Shown here piece after piece: positions 1-9,776 of a DNA stretch of 64,000 bases. The notes beneath the pieces were generated by a model that was not told where the DNA came from, did no database searches, and was given only the letters and a program-made list of their open reading frames with translations. The stretch's first letter is position 1; every line of letters begins with the position of its first letter. Made by a program: the position numbers and the translations under genes. The stretch is from JABWBD01 sp040768665 (GTDB lineage Bacteria > Planctomycetota > Planctomycetia > Pirellulales > Thermoguttaceae): positions 124,001 to 188,000 of the forward strand of contig JAXGMN010000011.1 of assembly GCA_040768665.1 (NCBI GenBank), in the 5' to 3' direction.

Positions 1-2377
1 GTAGGTTGAACAGAGTTCGGAAACCCATGGCGATCCGTGCGGCCGAGGGGAGCAGCCATTTCGAGGCATCTACGTCGGCGCCCGGATACTGCCGCAGCAG
101 CGTCCGCAGCGCAACCGTGGCCGGCGACGCCAAGGCTGTCTTCGTCAGGACATCCAGCAAGTCGTCCGGAACGCGGCCGAGGCGCCGTGGCTTCCTGAAA
201 TATCGCAGAAAGATCTCGACATGCTCTCCGAAGCGATTGCCGCTGCGGTCCGAGGAACGGACCATCTTCGGCCAGAGGTAACTCTCTTGGTCTCGCTCCC
301 TACACGCCGATTCGTCGGCTTTCAGCCAACGCCATCCCGGACGGCGGAATCGACGGCGGTCAAGCAGTGCGAGGGCGGCCCAGTACCAGCGTTCGTCGGC
401 AGCACCGCCCGTCTCGCGGTGTTTGGCGAGCACGGGCTCCAAGAGCGTACGAATTCGCTCGCAAGCCGTGTGTTCGACCTCGTTCTGGCTCGGGAGAACG
501 CCGTCGCGAGCCAGTCCTGCGGTGATCTCCACCGGGTCAATCTCTGTTGCCGGGGTGAGGCTGGGGTAGACCAGTGGAAAGACCGACATGCCCGCAGCTC
601 TCTTGGTTCCGGCCTTCGAGCCGGGGGCGAAGGTGAAGTTCAGCAAAGGGCGGCGGTGGCGTCGGAGCGTCAGATAGTTCGACTGCTGGTCGGAGGAGCG
701 GACCATGCGGCGTTCCGCGTCGTGGCTTGCGAACATGGCGATGGCCTTGGGTACCACCAACCACGAGGAGAACACCAGCGACTTCGTGAAGCCCTGCAGG
801 CCAGGATCTGCGTAGGGTCCACGCTCCGGGCGGTAGTATGGACATGCCGCCGGCACCCACAGCAGCTTCCAGGCTCCGTTCTCGACTTTGTTCTCCAGCA
901 GGGTCCGCATCCGAGGGTTTGGCATCGGAAGGCGGCGGTAGCCGGATACTGCGGACCAATGGAGCACGGCCTCCCGTGCCTGACGGATTGCCAGGCGGAG
1001 GTCTGGCTCGAGTTCCGCCCGCTCCAACTCAGAGACCAGAGTCTCCTTGATCTTGTAGCCGCTGCGGTCCATCACATTGAACAGGTACGGCGCCGATTTC
1101 CAGTACTCGGTGGTGTCACCGGCCTTCAGTTGCCCGGCAATACGGTCGAGGGCAGCGAATGCGTTCAGATCAAGCGGTTCCACGGGGGCCGCTTTCGTGA
1201 GAGACTCGACGATCATTCCGCTTCGATCCACCGTCGATGCCAGCCGCTCCGTGCGGACCATGACCCGTCGGAGGCTCGACTCGGTCGCTTGCTTCGCCGC
1301 GTGCAGTAGCTGCCCGTCGTTCGGTCTCAGGCTGAGCAAAGCCGTTCGGTAGCGCCGGAGCTCCTCCTCGAACTGTGTCTCCTCCGCCGGCGCGTTGAAA
1401 AGGAACGTCGTGGTGCGAAGGAAGTCCTCGTAATGGTTGTCGCCGGCGCTGCCTTCCTGCTCATGGTACATCGTGTACATCTTGTAGGGAGTCGCCGAAA
1501 GGAGAATCACCCTGCAATCGCCGTGATCGAAGACGGCCCGGGCGAGCCGCGCCGCCTCGTTCTCCTCATCCAGGAGGTGTTTGAACCGTTGGAACTCGTC
1601 CAGGATGACGATGTCGGGCTCCAACGCATCGACGCAGCTTTCGGCCAGAATCCGTCGCAATTCTCCCACCATCCTGTTGCGGTCCTTCTTGTCCTCCACC
1701 GGCGGATCCTGGCGGTAGTAGGCGAAGCGATCCGCCAGCTCTTCGAATTGTTTGCGGATTCCATGGTGCTTCAGGTTCTCGACGAACCTCGTTGAAAGTT
1801 GCTCGTTGGGTTTTTCGGCAAGCTGACGAGGCAAGTAGTAATTCCGCCAGGGATCCTTGTCTGCGGTGCACTGAAGCAGGTTCTTTGGTCCGGTCCGATC
1901 GCCGAAGTCCCAGGCTTCACGGAGGATCTGATAGATTAGAGCCCGCTCCATTGCCAAGCCCGTCGAGGAGCGAAGGTTGAACGTCGTGCCCGGCGTGAAA
2001 GAGATGAAGTTGATCTTGTTGCCAGTCAGATTGGGGGCATACCGCGGCAAGAGCGTCATTCGGGTGGCCAAAGGAATGTTGCGATTGCCCGTGATATTCA
2101 GGCGATTGATGTTCTGCCGGGCGATATCGCGGTTGGCGCAGATGTAGACCACGTCGATGCGTTCTACCTCATCCCAGAGACGGTCGACAGCCTTTGCGAC
2201 GACACCCCGAGCGACCAGAGTTTTCCCCAACCCGACCTCATCGGCAATGAGGAAACGCTTCACGCAGTCCGGATCCTCGTACAACCGCCGGTAGACGTAG
2301 TCGACGGTCTTGCGTTGAAAGTCCTTGAGTGGCCGCAAAGCACGTTCAAGGTCCGGTCGTGGTGTGCTCGTTTTCAT
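1..2377 (-). CDS. SNF2/DEAD-like helicase, partial (runs off left edge)
   Basis: The frame is open from an ATG at 2377 to base 1, at least 792 codons without a stop, so the gene continues beyond the window. Visible motifs are a Walker A (DEVGLGKT, about residues 46-53), a Walker B-like LDEFQRF (about residue 260) and SATPYK (motif III, about residue 293), which identify an SF2 helicase of the SNF2/HepA type. The C-terminal RecA lobe must lie outside. The start overlaps the end of the upstream 180-aa gene by about 30 nt, so it is translationally coupled within a minus-strand operon with a phospholipase-D protein. Such helicase/PLD pairs are common in DNA-targeting defence cassettes; the defence role here is inferred. 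Confidence 0.85.
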   Translation of the reverse strand, partial: MKTSTPRPDLERALRPLKDFQRKTVDYVYRRLYEDPDCVKRFLIADEVGLGKTLVARGVVAKAVDRLWDEVERIDVVYICANRDIARQNINRLNITGNRNIPLATRMTLLPRYAPNLTGNKINFISFTPGTTFNLRSSTGLAMERALIYQILREAWDFGDRTGPKNLLQCTADKDPWRNYYLPRQLAEKPNEQLSTRFVENLKHHGIRKQFEELADRFAYYRQDPPVEDKKDRNRMVGELRRILAESCVDALEPDIVILDEFQRFKHLLDEENEAARLARAVFDHGDCRVILLSATPYKMYTMYHEQEGSAGDNHYEDFLRTTTFLFNAPAEETQFEEELRRYRTALLSLRPNDGQLLHAAKQATESSLRRVMVRTERLASTVDRSGMIVESLTKAAPVEPLDLNAFAALDRIAGQLKAGDTTEYWKSAPYLFNVMDRSGYKIKETLVSELERAELEPDLRLAIRQAREAVLHWSAVSGYRRLPMPNPRMRTLLENKVENGAWKLLWVPAACPYYRPERGPYADPGLQGFTKSLVFSSWLVVPKAIAMFASHDAERRMVRSSDQQSNYLTLRRHRRPLLNFTFAPGSKAGTKRAAGMSVFPLVYPSLTPATEIDPVEITAGLARDGVLPSQNEVEHTACERIRTLLEPVLAKHRETGGAADERWYWAALALLDRRRFRRPGWRWLKADESACRERDQESYLWPKMVRSSDRSGNRFGEHVEIFLRYFRKPRRLGRVPDDLLDVLTKTALASPATVALRTLLRQYPGADVDASKWLLPSAARIAMGFRTLFNL

Positions 2378-2888
2378 GCTGCAGTTCCCTCGCTCGTGCC
2401 TCGAGAAACGTTTGCCAGACCTCATTAAACCCGTCGGGGAGAATCTCCTCTGCCTGCCCGGAGCTGACGAGATCCTCGACCAGCCGCGCGATGCGGTCGA
2501 TCCGCTCCGGATAACGGCTATACGCCTTGACCAACTGCTCCAACAGCGGGATTCCGATGCCGCCGACCGGTCTCCCCTTGCCCGAAAGGCCGATATGCCT
2601 GCCCAACACGCCGAGGTTGCCCTCCTCGGCCGCCAGGAGGAACAGCAGGTAGCGGAGGAAGCGTGCACGGTCGGATACGATAGCGTAGAGGATGCTTTGA
2701 TCCCGGTTCTGCGGAATCCCTTCCATCGGGAGCTTCAGCACGAACGACACGGCTGCTTCCCTTCCCTCGTTCTCAGCTTCCAATTCGAAGGCGAAGAAGC
2801 ACGTCAGCCCGACCAGTGACACCCTTCGGAATTGCACCGGACTGCCATCGCCGAGCGGTGCCAGGTTCACAGCATCCGCTCCGGTCAA
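2346..2888 (-). CDS. 180-aa uncharacterised protein of helicase/PLD operon
   Basis: The start codon is TTG; its bases overlap the TGA stop of the upstream PLD gene (TTGA), a classical coupled junction. The gene overlaps the helicase start by about 30 nt. The protein is acidic and mostly helical with no motif I recognise. Its position between a PLD nuclease-like protein and a helicase suggests a partner or adaptor subunit, but this is inference from context only. Confidence 0.75.
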   Translation of the reverse strand: MTGADAVNLAPLGDGSPVQFRRVSLVGLTCFFAFELEAENEGREAAVSFVLKLPMEGIPQNRDQSILYAIVSDRARFLRYLLFLLAAEEGNLGVLGRHIGLSGKGRPVGGIGIPLLEQLVKAYSRYPERIDRIARLVEDLVSSGQAEEILPDGFNEVWQTFLEARARELQHENEHTTTGP

Positions 2889-4258
2889 CGAAATCGGACG
2901 ACAACGGCCCCGGACCGAACCCGGCAGCGAAAGAGGCTGTCGGAAGCAAGCTCGATCCCGTAGCCCTCCTCCCCGAGCGACACGCGGGCGTTCAGGCCGC
3001 CCCGTGCCAGCAGCGACTGCGCGCGCCGCAAATCCTCTTCGACTTGCACCTGGACCGCATCCGCTGGCTCAGGAGGTTCGCAGCGCTGATACGGCTGCAG
3101 AAGACCGGCCAGCGAGGCACGATCCTTATCGTCTTCGGTTGGGGCGCCAAGGATCGAATCGATCCCCACCTTTCGCCGGGGGCCTGCCAAGGCCACCATG
3201 AACTCGACATTGGCACCGTGGAAGGCGGCTGCGGTCGCGTTTGCCGATCCGGTGTAGATCCATGCTTGGCCGCCATTTTCGACGACAAACAGCTTCGCGT
3301 GCAGCCCCGAGGCGTTTTCCATGCCCGGGTCCGGTTCGGGAGCCAGACTTTCATCTTCATCCGGACTATGAGCACCATCGTCCAGGGCGTACACACGGCA
3401 CCCCGCGCACTGCAGCGCGGCCAGCGTCGTCGCCTGCAGCCGGTCGAGGCTATCGAGTCGGGAAATCAGCACGTTGTCCTTGCTGTACTCGGACAGTGGC
3501 TTCAGCACGCTGTCGGAAAGGAAGGGCGACATTACCAGCAGTCGCGAACCGCCTTCCAGGTGCGGAGGCGTGGAGTAGCCATCAATCCCCATGGGAAGAA
3601 ACTCGATCGCATCCTGCCCTTCCTCGAATCCGGGTGGAGGGTCGAACCGGACGCGGGCCAGTTCGTCCTCTATCAGCGCGATGTGCTCGGATACGTGGCC
3701 AGGCACCTCCGCGCAAGCCATTCCCGGCAACGCTGACACAAACGCTGCCAGCGCCCGGTTCCGTTTGAACTCGCGGCGTTCCCTTACCGGCCCCTCCAGG
3801 GCCAGGACCGTATCCCAGGAGCGATCGAGGGTGAGGTTGCGTGACAGGCACAAGAGACGGTAGAGGGTCGGATGGTCGGGGTCTTCGCTGGCGAACCGCA
3901 GAAGCCACATCTTGGGATGGAACGAGCCGTTCTCCGCCGGGGGTACGACGGGGACGACGGCCTTCTCCAGGTAGCTGTAAAGCCTCGTGTCCGTGCGAGG
4001 AAGGAGGATTTTCCCCTGTTGGCAGAACACGGCGAATCGGCCGATCGTCATCCGCAGGGCTTCCACCAGGGCAATCGGATCGCGAAGCACCTGCTGGAAG
4101 TCGCCCGTTTCGTAGCAGACCATCGACAGCGGGGCCATCAGAAGCGAGAGCAAGTCGAGCGAATAGGTCGTGGCAATGGCCCGATCGAGGAGATAGCCGT
4201 CCGGCGGCCGAAGCTGGTCGAGGTAGGTACGTCGATCGTTGGGATCAAGCATGGACAT
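2885..4258 (-). CDS. Phospholipase D-like protein, operon partner of helicase
   Basis: About 457 aa starting at ATG 4258, with an alternative ATG at 4252. The chosen start lies inside the end of the upstream DUF6361 frame, whose stop is at 4245. Two HxK motifs are visible: FHPKMWLL in the first half and GLHAKLFVV followed by TGSAN in the second, the pattern of two HKD half-sites in PLD-superfamily nucleases and phosphodiesterases. No signal peptide or membrane segment is evident. PLD proteins encoded with SNF2-like helicases occur in DISARM (DrmC) and related systems; I cannot assign this operon to a named system. Confidence 0.8.
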   Translation of the reverse strand: MSMLDPNDRRTYLDQLRPPDGYLLDRAIATTYSLDLLSLLMAPLSMVCYETGDFQQVLRDPIALVEALRMTIGRFAVFCQQGKILLPRTDTRLYSYLEKAVVPVVPPAENGSFHPKMWLLRFASEDPDHPTLYRLLCLSRNLTLDRSWDTVLALEGPVRERREFKRNRALAAFVSALPGMACAEVPGHVSEHIALIEDELARVRFDPPPGFEEGQDAIEFLPMGIDGYSTPPHLEGGSRLLVMSPFLSDSVLKPLSEYSKDNVLISRLDSLDRLQATTLAALQCAGCRVYALDDGAHSPDEDESLAPEPDPGMENASGLHAKLFVVENGGQAWIYTGSANATAAAFHGANVEFMVALAGPRRKVGIDSILGAPTEDDKDRASLAGLLQPYQRCEPPEPADAVQVQVEEDLRRAQSLLARGGLNARVSLGEEGYGIELASDSLFRCRVRSGAVVVRFR

Positions 4259-4765
4259 CCCCCTTCCTCTGGCAGCCGACAACGATGTCTCGAACAATGT
4301 CTCGCACGGTAGGCAGCCAGCGATAATCGATCTGGCGATCCCCCGAGGCCCCTCCCCAACGTTCCAACGCTCGAGGGTTCGACAGCCGGGCCCGCTTTCC
4401 TTTGAGCCGAATCTCGCGTTCGACGATAAGCTGGCGGGCGATCTTGCTGCCCGTGAGCGTTTCCGGTCCCGGTTCCTCGTACACCAAGCGGCACCACTGC
4501 CGGACAAACATCTGTGTCGGACGCGGCACCTGGGCCGTAGCGATCGGCATAAGCTGCCAGAATTCCTCCCGGCGGTCGTACCAGCCTTTCAGTTCGGTCC
4601 AACGTTGCCGAACCCTGGCGGCCCAGTCGGCCAGCAGCGCGGGCCAATCGTAGCGAGTTTCCACTGCGCCGTTTTCTTTCTCCCTTGCCCGCTTCTGCTG
4701 CAGCAGATGGTTGTATAACAATGCCGCACCATGCATCGTCTGTGTACTGTCGGCGAGCGTGCAAA
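4245..4765 (-). pseudogene. DUF6361 protein, C-terminal fragment
   Basis: The last about 170 codons of a long minus-strand frame resemble the C-terminus of DUF6361 proteins: MHGAALLYNHLL, a WAARVRQRW stretch, PRPTQMFVRQW, and a terminal GGASGDRQIDYRW block before the stop at 4245. Upstream the frame runs without interruption into transposon-derived sequence, so the N-terminal half is missing. I did not find that half beyond the transposon (7.5-7.8 kb). The DUF6361-PLD-180 aa-helicase order is probably the original operon. The family call is from memory of the profile. Confidence 0.6.
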
Positions 4766-5044
4766 ACCTCGCTGGGCCGGAATTCGGCGGGCAGCGAGGG
4801 GTCGCGGTGAGTGAGGGCGCGGGGGCCGGGTACGGCAGGGGATCGGCGTCGGCTTCGCTTGCGGCGGTCAACGGCGACGGTGCAGCCGTCGAAATGCGCG
4901 CGGCGTGGCGCGCACGGCCGCCCTCGCCGGGCCAGGACCGCCGTTCTCGGCACGCCGTCCGCGGTGCCGGCCGATCGTTGCAGGGACAACTCCCGTCAGC
5001 CGGTGCGACAGCGGGCGGGCTGCGGCCCCGGTCTGGCCCGGATT

Positions 5045-6735
5045 CCGTCGCGGCCAATTGCTCCCGGTAGTTCCAGGGCATCCAGTCGCCGGGAGCCGCC
5101 CGCACCCGCTGGTGATTCCGTTGCAACTCGGTCAGGTAGTCGACCGGCGAGGCGCCCGATGAGTAGCAGGTATGGATGAGGCTCATGTACAGATCGCCCA
5201 CGGCGGCGCCGCGCGAAGTCTTGTAGAACAGCGAATTCTTCCGATGCCGGATGGCCATCTTCAAAGCACGTTCGCACACGTTGTTGTCCAACGGGGCACC
5301 GGGCACGCGCAGGAAGAGCGTTAATGCCTTCCAATGGTTCTCCATGTAGTTGATCGCTCCTCCCAAGGAGGAGTTCGGCTCGACCCGCTTTTCGTCCAAC
5401 TGCGCCTTCAGCCAGCACCGCAGTTGTTCCATCACGGGACCGCTTTGTTGTTGATGCAACCTCAGTCGCTCGTCGGCCGACAGTTGTTGCTTCTTGGCCT
5501 CGGCATCGGTCTTGTAAACCTTCTTCAAGCACTCCAGCACGTACCGGACCTCGGCCGGAAAGTACTCGACCACGTCGAGGAAGTTCCGACGCCCATGGAC
5601 CAAGCAGTTGCCCAGCAGTACGCGCAGATCTTTGGGCATGTTGCGACTCAAGGCGTCGCACATTTGCATTGGCGGCGGCAACTCCTGCAATCGCGATTCC
5701 AGAAGCGAGCGGAGGTTTTCTCCCGCATGATGCGGACCGGTAAAGAACAGGATAATGTCGCCCCCGCCCTTCCGCCACGGACACAATGCCCGTGGTGAAA
5801 CACCTCGCCGCTTGGGATCTCTTCTTCCAACAGAGGCTCTTGGCGTTTGATCTTCTCCGTCAGTTCCAACACGCGCATGCCGGTGTCGTCGTTGTGCACG
5901 AGGTCGCCCTGCGCCGCCAGGGCGAACAGATGCTCATAGGCAACTCGCGGGCCCTGCTCCGCGGCATCCCGAACCAGTTCCCACTGATCGGACGCAGGCA
6001 AAGGAACGCCCGCCGCCTGCTGGAACCGTTGCAGGCGATTGCCAGGCATCCCTTCCCCATAACGCAGCGTCGCGACGACCGCCGCCACGCTCGGATCCGC
6101 TTCTGATCCCCGCTTCCGCGGGCAACTCGGCCGTGAAGACCTCGCCGCAATCCCCGCAGCGTAGCCGCTCAAGCTGAAAGACTTTGCCGGTCACCGGAGC
6201 CTGGCCTTTCAAACGCACCACCGGCGACCAACGCGGCTGACGGTACACCGTTCCGTGGATGCAAAGCGGACAGCCGTCGCCGGATGCAGCGATTCGTGGG
6301 TCACCACCACTTGCGCGCAGCCCGTGTAGCTGCTCGCGGGAATTCGCCATGGCCTGGCCGGCGGCGGCGCCCAGCACTTCTCACGCGAGCAGTCGCTGCC
6401 GCGGCCTGGGTTCTCGGTCGTCGACGGAGTTTCCCAGGGCAGGCGGATGGGTCTTCTGCATTCCCGCTCGAAGTGTCCTCGCCTTGGCCGGAGGATACAA
6501 CGTTCGATGTCCGTTCCGTCGAAGCTCCAAACAGCATCTTCTGGGAGCCGACGGATACTGAGCTTCTTCTCGCGGAGCAGTCCCAACAGGCAGGCGTACC
6601 AGCCCAGCAGCAGACGAAATGGCTCGGCCATCTCCGCGCCCAAGGCGGCTTCGATCTGGTCCAGCTTGGACTCCAGATCCGCTTCATCCAACTCGATGAC
6701 TTCCGGATTCGACTTCACGTCACTTGGCTGGGTGG
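5045..6735 (-). pseudogene. tnpC: IS66 transposase TnpC, multiply frameshifted
   Basis: Successive pieces in different frames reconstitute an IS66 transposase. The N-terminal piece ends KKLSIRRL and continues in another frame as RRMLFGASTE. The zinc-finger region (CPLCIHGTVY, then CGDCGEVF) follows, then VPLPASDQWELV with VHNDDTGMRVL containing an acidic catalytic position. The DDE core ends with GAPLDNNVCERALKM and WMPWNYREQL. At least three frame changes separate these, so no full-length transposase can be made. Confidence 0.85.
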
Positions 6736-6739
6736 CTTG

Positions 6740-6885
6740 AACCCAGTTCCAAGCCTCACAAAGCTTCAGGGATAAGGCCCGCCGGCTCAGCGACGGATGC
6801 GCGGCGATGAGCTGCCGGATGAACGTCACTTCGGCATCCGTCACCACGCGACCACGGTACTTGAGGACTGCTCATGGCCCGTACT
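6740..6885 (-). pseudogene. DUF4338-like fragment fused to tnpC remnant
   Basis: A short frame reads LKYRGRVVTDAEVTFIRQL and then a SRRALSLKLCEAWNW motif, which resembles the N-terminus of DUF4338 proteins, a transposase-associated family. It then runs directly into IS66 TnpC sequence. Its own start region is frameshifted. It is probably a relic of a second element joined by deletion or recombination. Confidence 0.5.
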
Positions 6886-6931
6886 GTAGCACGAGCGGGC
6901 GTGGAACGCAAGAGGCACGCCGGGCGTTTTT

Positions 6932-7294
6932 TCAGATTCCCGGACTCACCGGTCGCCACACGGGCGCCGCTTGGTCTGCCGTGGGGTTCCCGGCGGCCAG
7001 CAGGACCTGCAGTTGGTGCGCTGCCAGCGTCTGGGCCGGCTGGCTGGCGTCGCTTGGCCACCAGCGAAAACGCCCGCTGGACAGCCGCTTGTGGCATAAC
7101 CAGAACCCTTGCCCGTCATAGACAAGGATCTTGACCGCCGTGGCTTTGCGGTTGCGGAACACAAACATCCAGCCGCAGAACGGGTCCTGCTGGAGCGTCT
7201 GTTTGCAGAGGCAAGCCAAACCATCGATTCCTCGGCGGAAATCCGCGGGCTCAATCGCTACCAGGACGCGCATCTGAGGTGTGATCTGGATCAC
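6932..7294 (-). CDS. tnpB: IS66 accessory protein TnpB
   Basis: A 120-aa frame with a GTG start at 7294, placed directly after the tnpA stop at 7298. It carries the conserved IS66 Orf2 features: an N-terminal QMRVLVAIEPADFRRGIDGL, the FVFRNRKATAVKILVYDGQGF core and SSGRFRWW. The length is normal for the family. It is probably non-functional as a transposition module because tnpC is broken. Confidence 0.85.
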   Translation of the reverse strand: MIQITPQMRVLVAIEPADFRRGIDGLACLCKQTLQQDPFCGWMFVFRNRKATAVKILVYDGQGFWLCHKRLSSGRFRWWPSDASQPAQTLAAHQLQVLLAAGNPTADQAAPVWRPVSPGI

Positions 7295-7297
7295 GGC

Positions 7298-7468
7298 TCA
7301 CCCTTCCCAGAAGCTTCGGCTCAGTCCGATCAGGTCAGGCGCCGCGACTCCCTTCAGGTGAACTCGCATCTTGGCCCCGCCAGCATCTTCCCACTGCAGG
7401 ACGCATTCGCCCAGGCCGATCGACGCGGGAGGAACCAATTCCACGAATGCTGCCCCAGAGGATCCCTC
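7298..7468 (-). pseudogene. tnpA: IS66 TnpA, C-terminal remnant
   Basis: The open frame reads AAFVELVPPASIGLGECVL, then GGAKMRVHLKGV and APDLIGLSRSFWEG before the stop, which is the C-terminus of IS66 TnpA. The helix-turn-helix half is missing, because a TAG stop lies in frame at about 7469. Confidence 0.7.
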
Positions 7469-7769
7469 CTATAGCGGCTCAACGGTATTGTCCCGGTGCG
7501 GAGCGAGCGCTTCTTTTTTCACGGCGCCTTCGACGCCGCTGCCGGCTCCAGCGGCGGAGCTGGGGGGCCGGTCGTGGAAATCGACCACAAGCAGATCCCG
7601 GCAGCGCACCGTCTTGTTCCGGTGCGGCGTGCGGCGACCGGATCGCACCTAGAACGATCCTCTCCGATGGGATCGTGGGGGCCGGCAAGAGGATGTTCGA
7701 GCAAGTTTTGCGGCAAGGGGTGAAGAGTTGCGCCGGGAGAGGGCGAGTAGCCGACAAGGAGATTTAGGC
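7469..7769. other. About 300 bp without a recognisable intact gene
   Basis: On the minus strand a 60-codon frame (about 7469-7650) reads RCRDLLVVDFHDRPP near its middle and may be the tail of a lost gene. On the plus strand the last bases hold the AAGGAG ribosome binding site of the next gene. I see no promoter I would defend. Confidence 0.4.
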
Positions 7770-8696
7770 ATGAGCCGGTTCACGCTTCTCTTCCTGCTGC
7801 TCCTCCCCACCCCCGCCTCCGCCGCAAACATCGTCCTGTGGAACGCGGAGGAACTGTTCGACACAGCCACCGTGAACGAGCGACAAGCCGACCTCCGCCG
7901 GTTCGCCCAGGCAACGCAGCCCGATGTCTTGCTGATCGACGAGGTGTGCTCCTATGAGGTCGTGGAGCGGGTTCGGGAGGTGATGGGCCTGGATGGCTAC
8001 CAGATCGCCTGCTCGGACTTCAACCAGCGGGACGACCAGGAGCACGCATCGTTCGAGGTGGGGATCATCAGCCGCTTCCCGCTCACCCGCGTCGTCGAGT
8101 ACGACCAGACGCCCGACAACCGGATGTACGGCCGGGATAATGAGCCCAACGAGCTGCCACTTGAAGTGGGATCCTTGTTGAAGCTCGGGGTGAAACAGGC
8201 CGGCGTGGGACGCGGGTTCCTGTGGGCTCGCATCGACGACCTGAAGCTCACCCTCTGCCTCACCCACTTGAAGTCTTCGGCCTCTGGGGATGAGGCTGAG
8301 AACGCCATGAAACGGGAGCACGTGGCCGCGGCGATGGCTCTCTCGGTGCTTGAGGACATGGAGGACTTCCCCGGTTACACGTACTTGGTGGCCGGGGACC
8401 TAAACGTCGGCGAGACGGACGCGAAGAAGAACGGGGACGACCTGGACGTGGACGTGTTCTCCGGGGAAGGGGACCGGTACGACGACACTCATGCGCTGCT
8501 GAGAGGCGGATTGGCCGGGCTCCGGATGCGCAGTCTCACCAAAGACGTGGGCGAGACCTACGATGACCCCCGGTACGCCGGGAGCGGACCGATCGACTGC
8601 ATCTACCTGGCGGGGGAGGGGCGGCTCACACCGGCAAGGAAGACAGCGGAGACGTTCGGATCGGATCATTTTGGGGTGTGGACGGTGTGGGAGTAG
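7770..8696 (+). CDS. Exported endonuclease/exonuclease/phosphatase-family protein
   Basis: The start is ATG 7770, 9 nt after AAGGAG; the longer upstream frame lacks a ribosome binding site. The protein has about 308 aa. Residues 1-19 form a signal peptide (SRFTLLFLLLLPTPASA). The mature part follows the EEP fold: NIVLWNAEEL (first beta strand with the catalytic Asn), DVLLIDEVCS, the LTHLKSS histidine segment, VAGDLNVGE (catalytic Asp/Asn) and GSDHFGVW at the C-terminus (catalytic His). It is probably a metal-dependent phosphodiesterase or nuclease acting outside the cytoplasm. The substrate is unknown. Confidence 0.85.
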   Translation: MSRFTLLFLLLLPTPASAANIVLWNAEELFDTATVNERQADLRRFAQATQPDVLLIDEVCSYEVVERVREVMGLDGYQIACSDFNQRDDQEHASFEVGIISRFPLTRVVEYDQTPDNRMYGRDNEPNELPLEVGSLLKLGVKQAGVGRGFLWARIDDLKLTLCLTHLKSSASGDEAENAMKREHVAAAMALSVLEDMEDFPGYTYLVAGDLNVGETDAKKNGDDLDVDVFSGEGDRYDDTHALLRGGLAGLRMRSLTKDVGETYDDPRYAGSGPIDCIYLAGEGRLTPARKTAETFGSDHFGVWTVWE

Positions 8697-8792
8697 GTTC
8701 GAGAGAACCAAGTTGGTTGCTTTTCGAGCAAACCTACGGCCGGTATAGTGGCTCTACGGGAGCCCTTACGTCATCCTAGCTGGGAGATGAAC

Positions 8793-9677
8793 ATGCCGCT
8801 TCAGGTCAACCGCATCTCGCGTCTGACGCTGGTCCGTGCCACTTTTGTCGCCTTTGTCTCACTGGGCTCGTTGGCTCAGCTGACCACGCTGGCAGAGGAC
8901 GGCGCTGAAGGCAAGCAACCGGGGGACGTCTTTCGCTCCATGCCCTTTGATACGTCTCCCTATCCGGCACTACCGGTGGTTTATGGCGAGTGGCACGGAG
9001 TCAACTTGGCTTTCAGGACATCGCCGGAACTTGTACGACAACTCCTGCCCGAGCCTCTGAAGCCAGATGCCACGCCCTGGGGTTCTCAATTGGGTGATGC
9101 TGTGCTTGTGACGCAAGACATTTTCACCGTCGTCAAGCCTTACCGGTTCAACTACCGCAATAGTTGCCTTATGATCCCCGCGACGTTCGAGGGCAAGTTG
9201 GGCCTGTACATGGTGCGAGTTTATGAAGACGCGGAAGACCCTACACTCTTGAGCATCTGGGGACGCGAGACGTTGGGGATGCCTAAGCTGGCGGGGCGAA
9301 CAGCAGTCGAGCGGGACGGTGAGCATGTCCGATCAAGCCTGCGGACTTTCGGACCGACAACCCTGGACCTTGCGTTCACGCTGACGGGCGATGAGGTGAT
9401 CGAGGCCCCGATGACGTGGGCTCTCTACTGCCGGAAGACAATCCCATCACCGGACAACCCCCGTGAACCTGACCTGGACCGGCTAATCGAGGTGCCATGG
9501 CGCCAAACGACTGAGACTCAGCTCTTGGGGAAAGTCGAGCGATTCACGGTCAAGCTTGAACTGCGTGGTGAACTTGTCGAACTGCCAATCAAAGAGATGT
9601 TTCACGTGTTCTGGCGTTCTCATCCCGAAGGCACGGTTCTCGACAAAGGCAGAACGGTCCACGACTACTTGCGGTAA
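8793..9677 (+). CDS. Acetoacetate decarboxylase-family protein, exported
   Basis: The start at ATG 8793 follows GGGAG; an alternative is ATG 8787. An N-terminal hydrophobic segment (LTLVRATFVAFVSLGSL) looks like a signal peptide or anchor. The remainder matches the acetoacetate decarboxylase family, with RETLGMPKLAGRT supplying the lysine expected to form the Schiff base. It is about 295 aa against about 245 for cytosolic decarboxylases; the extra length is the leader. Many family members are not decarboxylases, so the reaction is not assured. It stands alone, with no CoA-transferase nearby. Confidence 0.75.
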   Translation: MPLQVNRISRLTLVRATFVAFVSLGSLAQLTTLAEDGAEGKQPGDVFRSMPFDTSPYPALPVVYGEWHGVNLAFRTSPELVRQLLPEPLKPDATPWGSQLGDAVLVTQDIFTVVKPYRFNYRNSCLMIPATFEGKLGLYMVRVYEDAEDPTLLSIWGRETLGMPKLAGRTAVERDGEHVRSSLRTFGPTTLDLAFTLTGDEVIEAPMTWALYCRKTIPSPDNPREPDLDRLIEVPWRQTTETQLLGKVERFTVKLELRGELVELPIKEMFHVFWRSHPEGTVLDKGRTVHDYLR

Positions 9678-9776
9678 GAGACCTGGGGTGAGGGTAACAA
9701 GGCGCGTCCGGCCAGGAACATGGGAAAAACATTTGGGTCGGTTCGCTTTGCGTGGGCTAGGTGGGAGTGAGACGCG

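Larger units (their letters stand above)
4790..7468 (-). mobile_element. Decayed IS66-type element (tnpA fragment, tnpB, broken tnpC)
   Basis: The segment has the IS66 gene order tnpA-tnpB-tnpC on the minus strand. tnpA is reduced to its C-terminus, tnpB is open, and tnpC is split over at least three frames with an unrelated DUF4338-like fragment at its head. Terminal inverted repeats were not identified, so the limits are approximate. The element lies at the 5' side of the helicase/PLD operon and has removed most of the DUF6361 gene. Confidence 0.75.

Noticed and set aside
4245..5786. A 513-codon frame that looks like a single protein
   Set aside because: Its first part is the C-terminal half of IS66 TnpC and its last part a DUF6361 fragment; it is an accidental in-frame fusion, not a gene.
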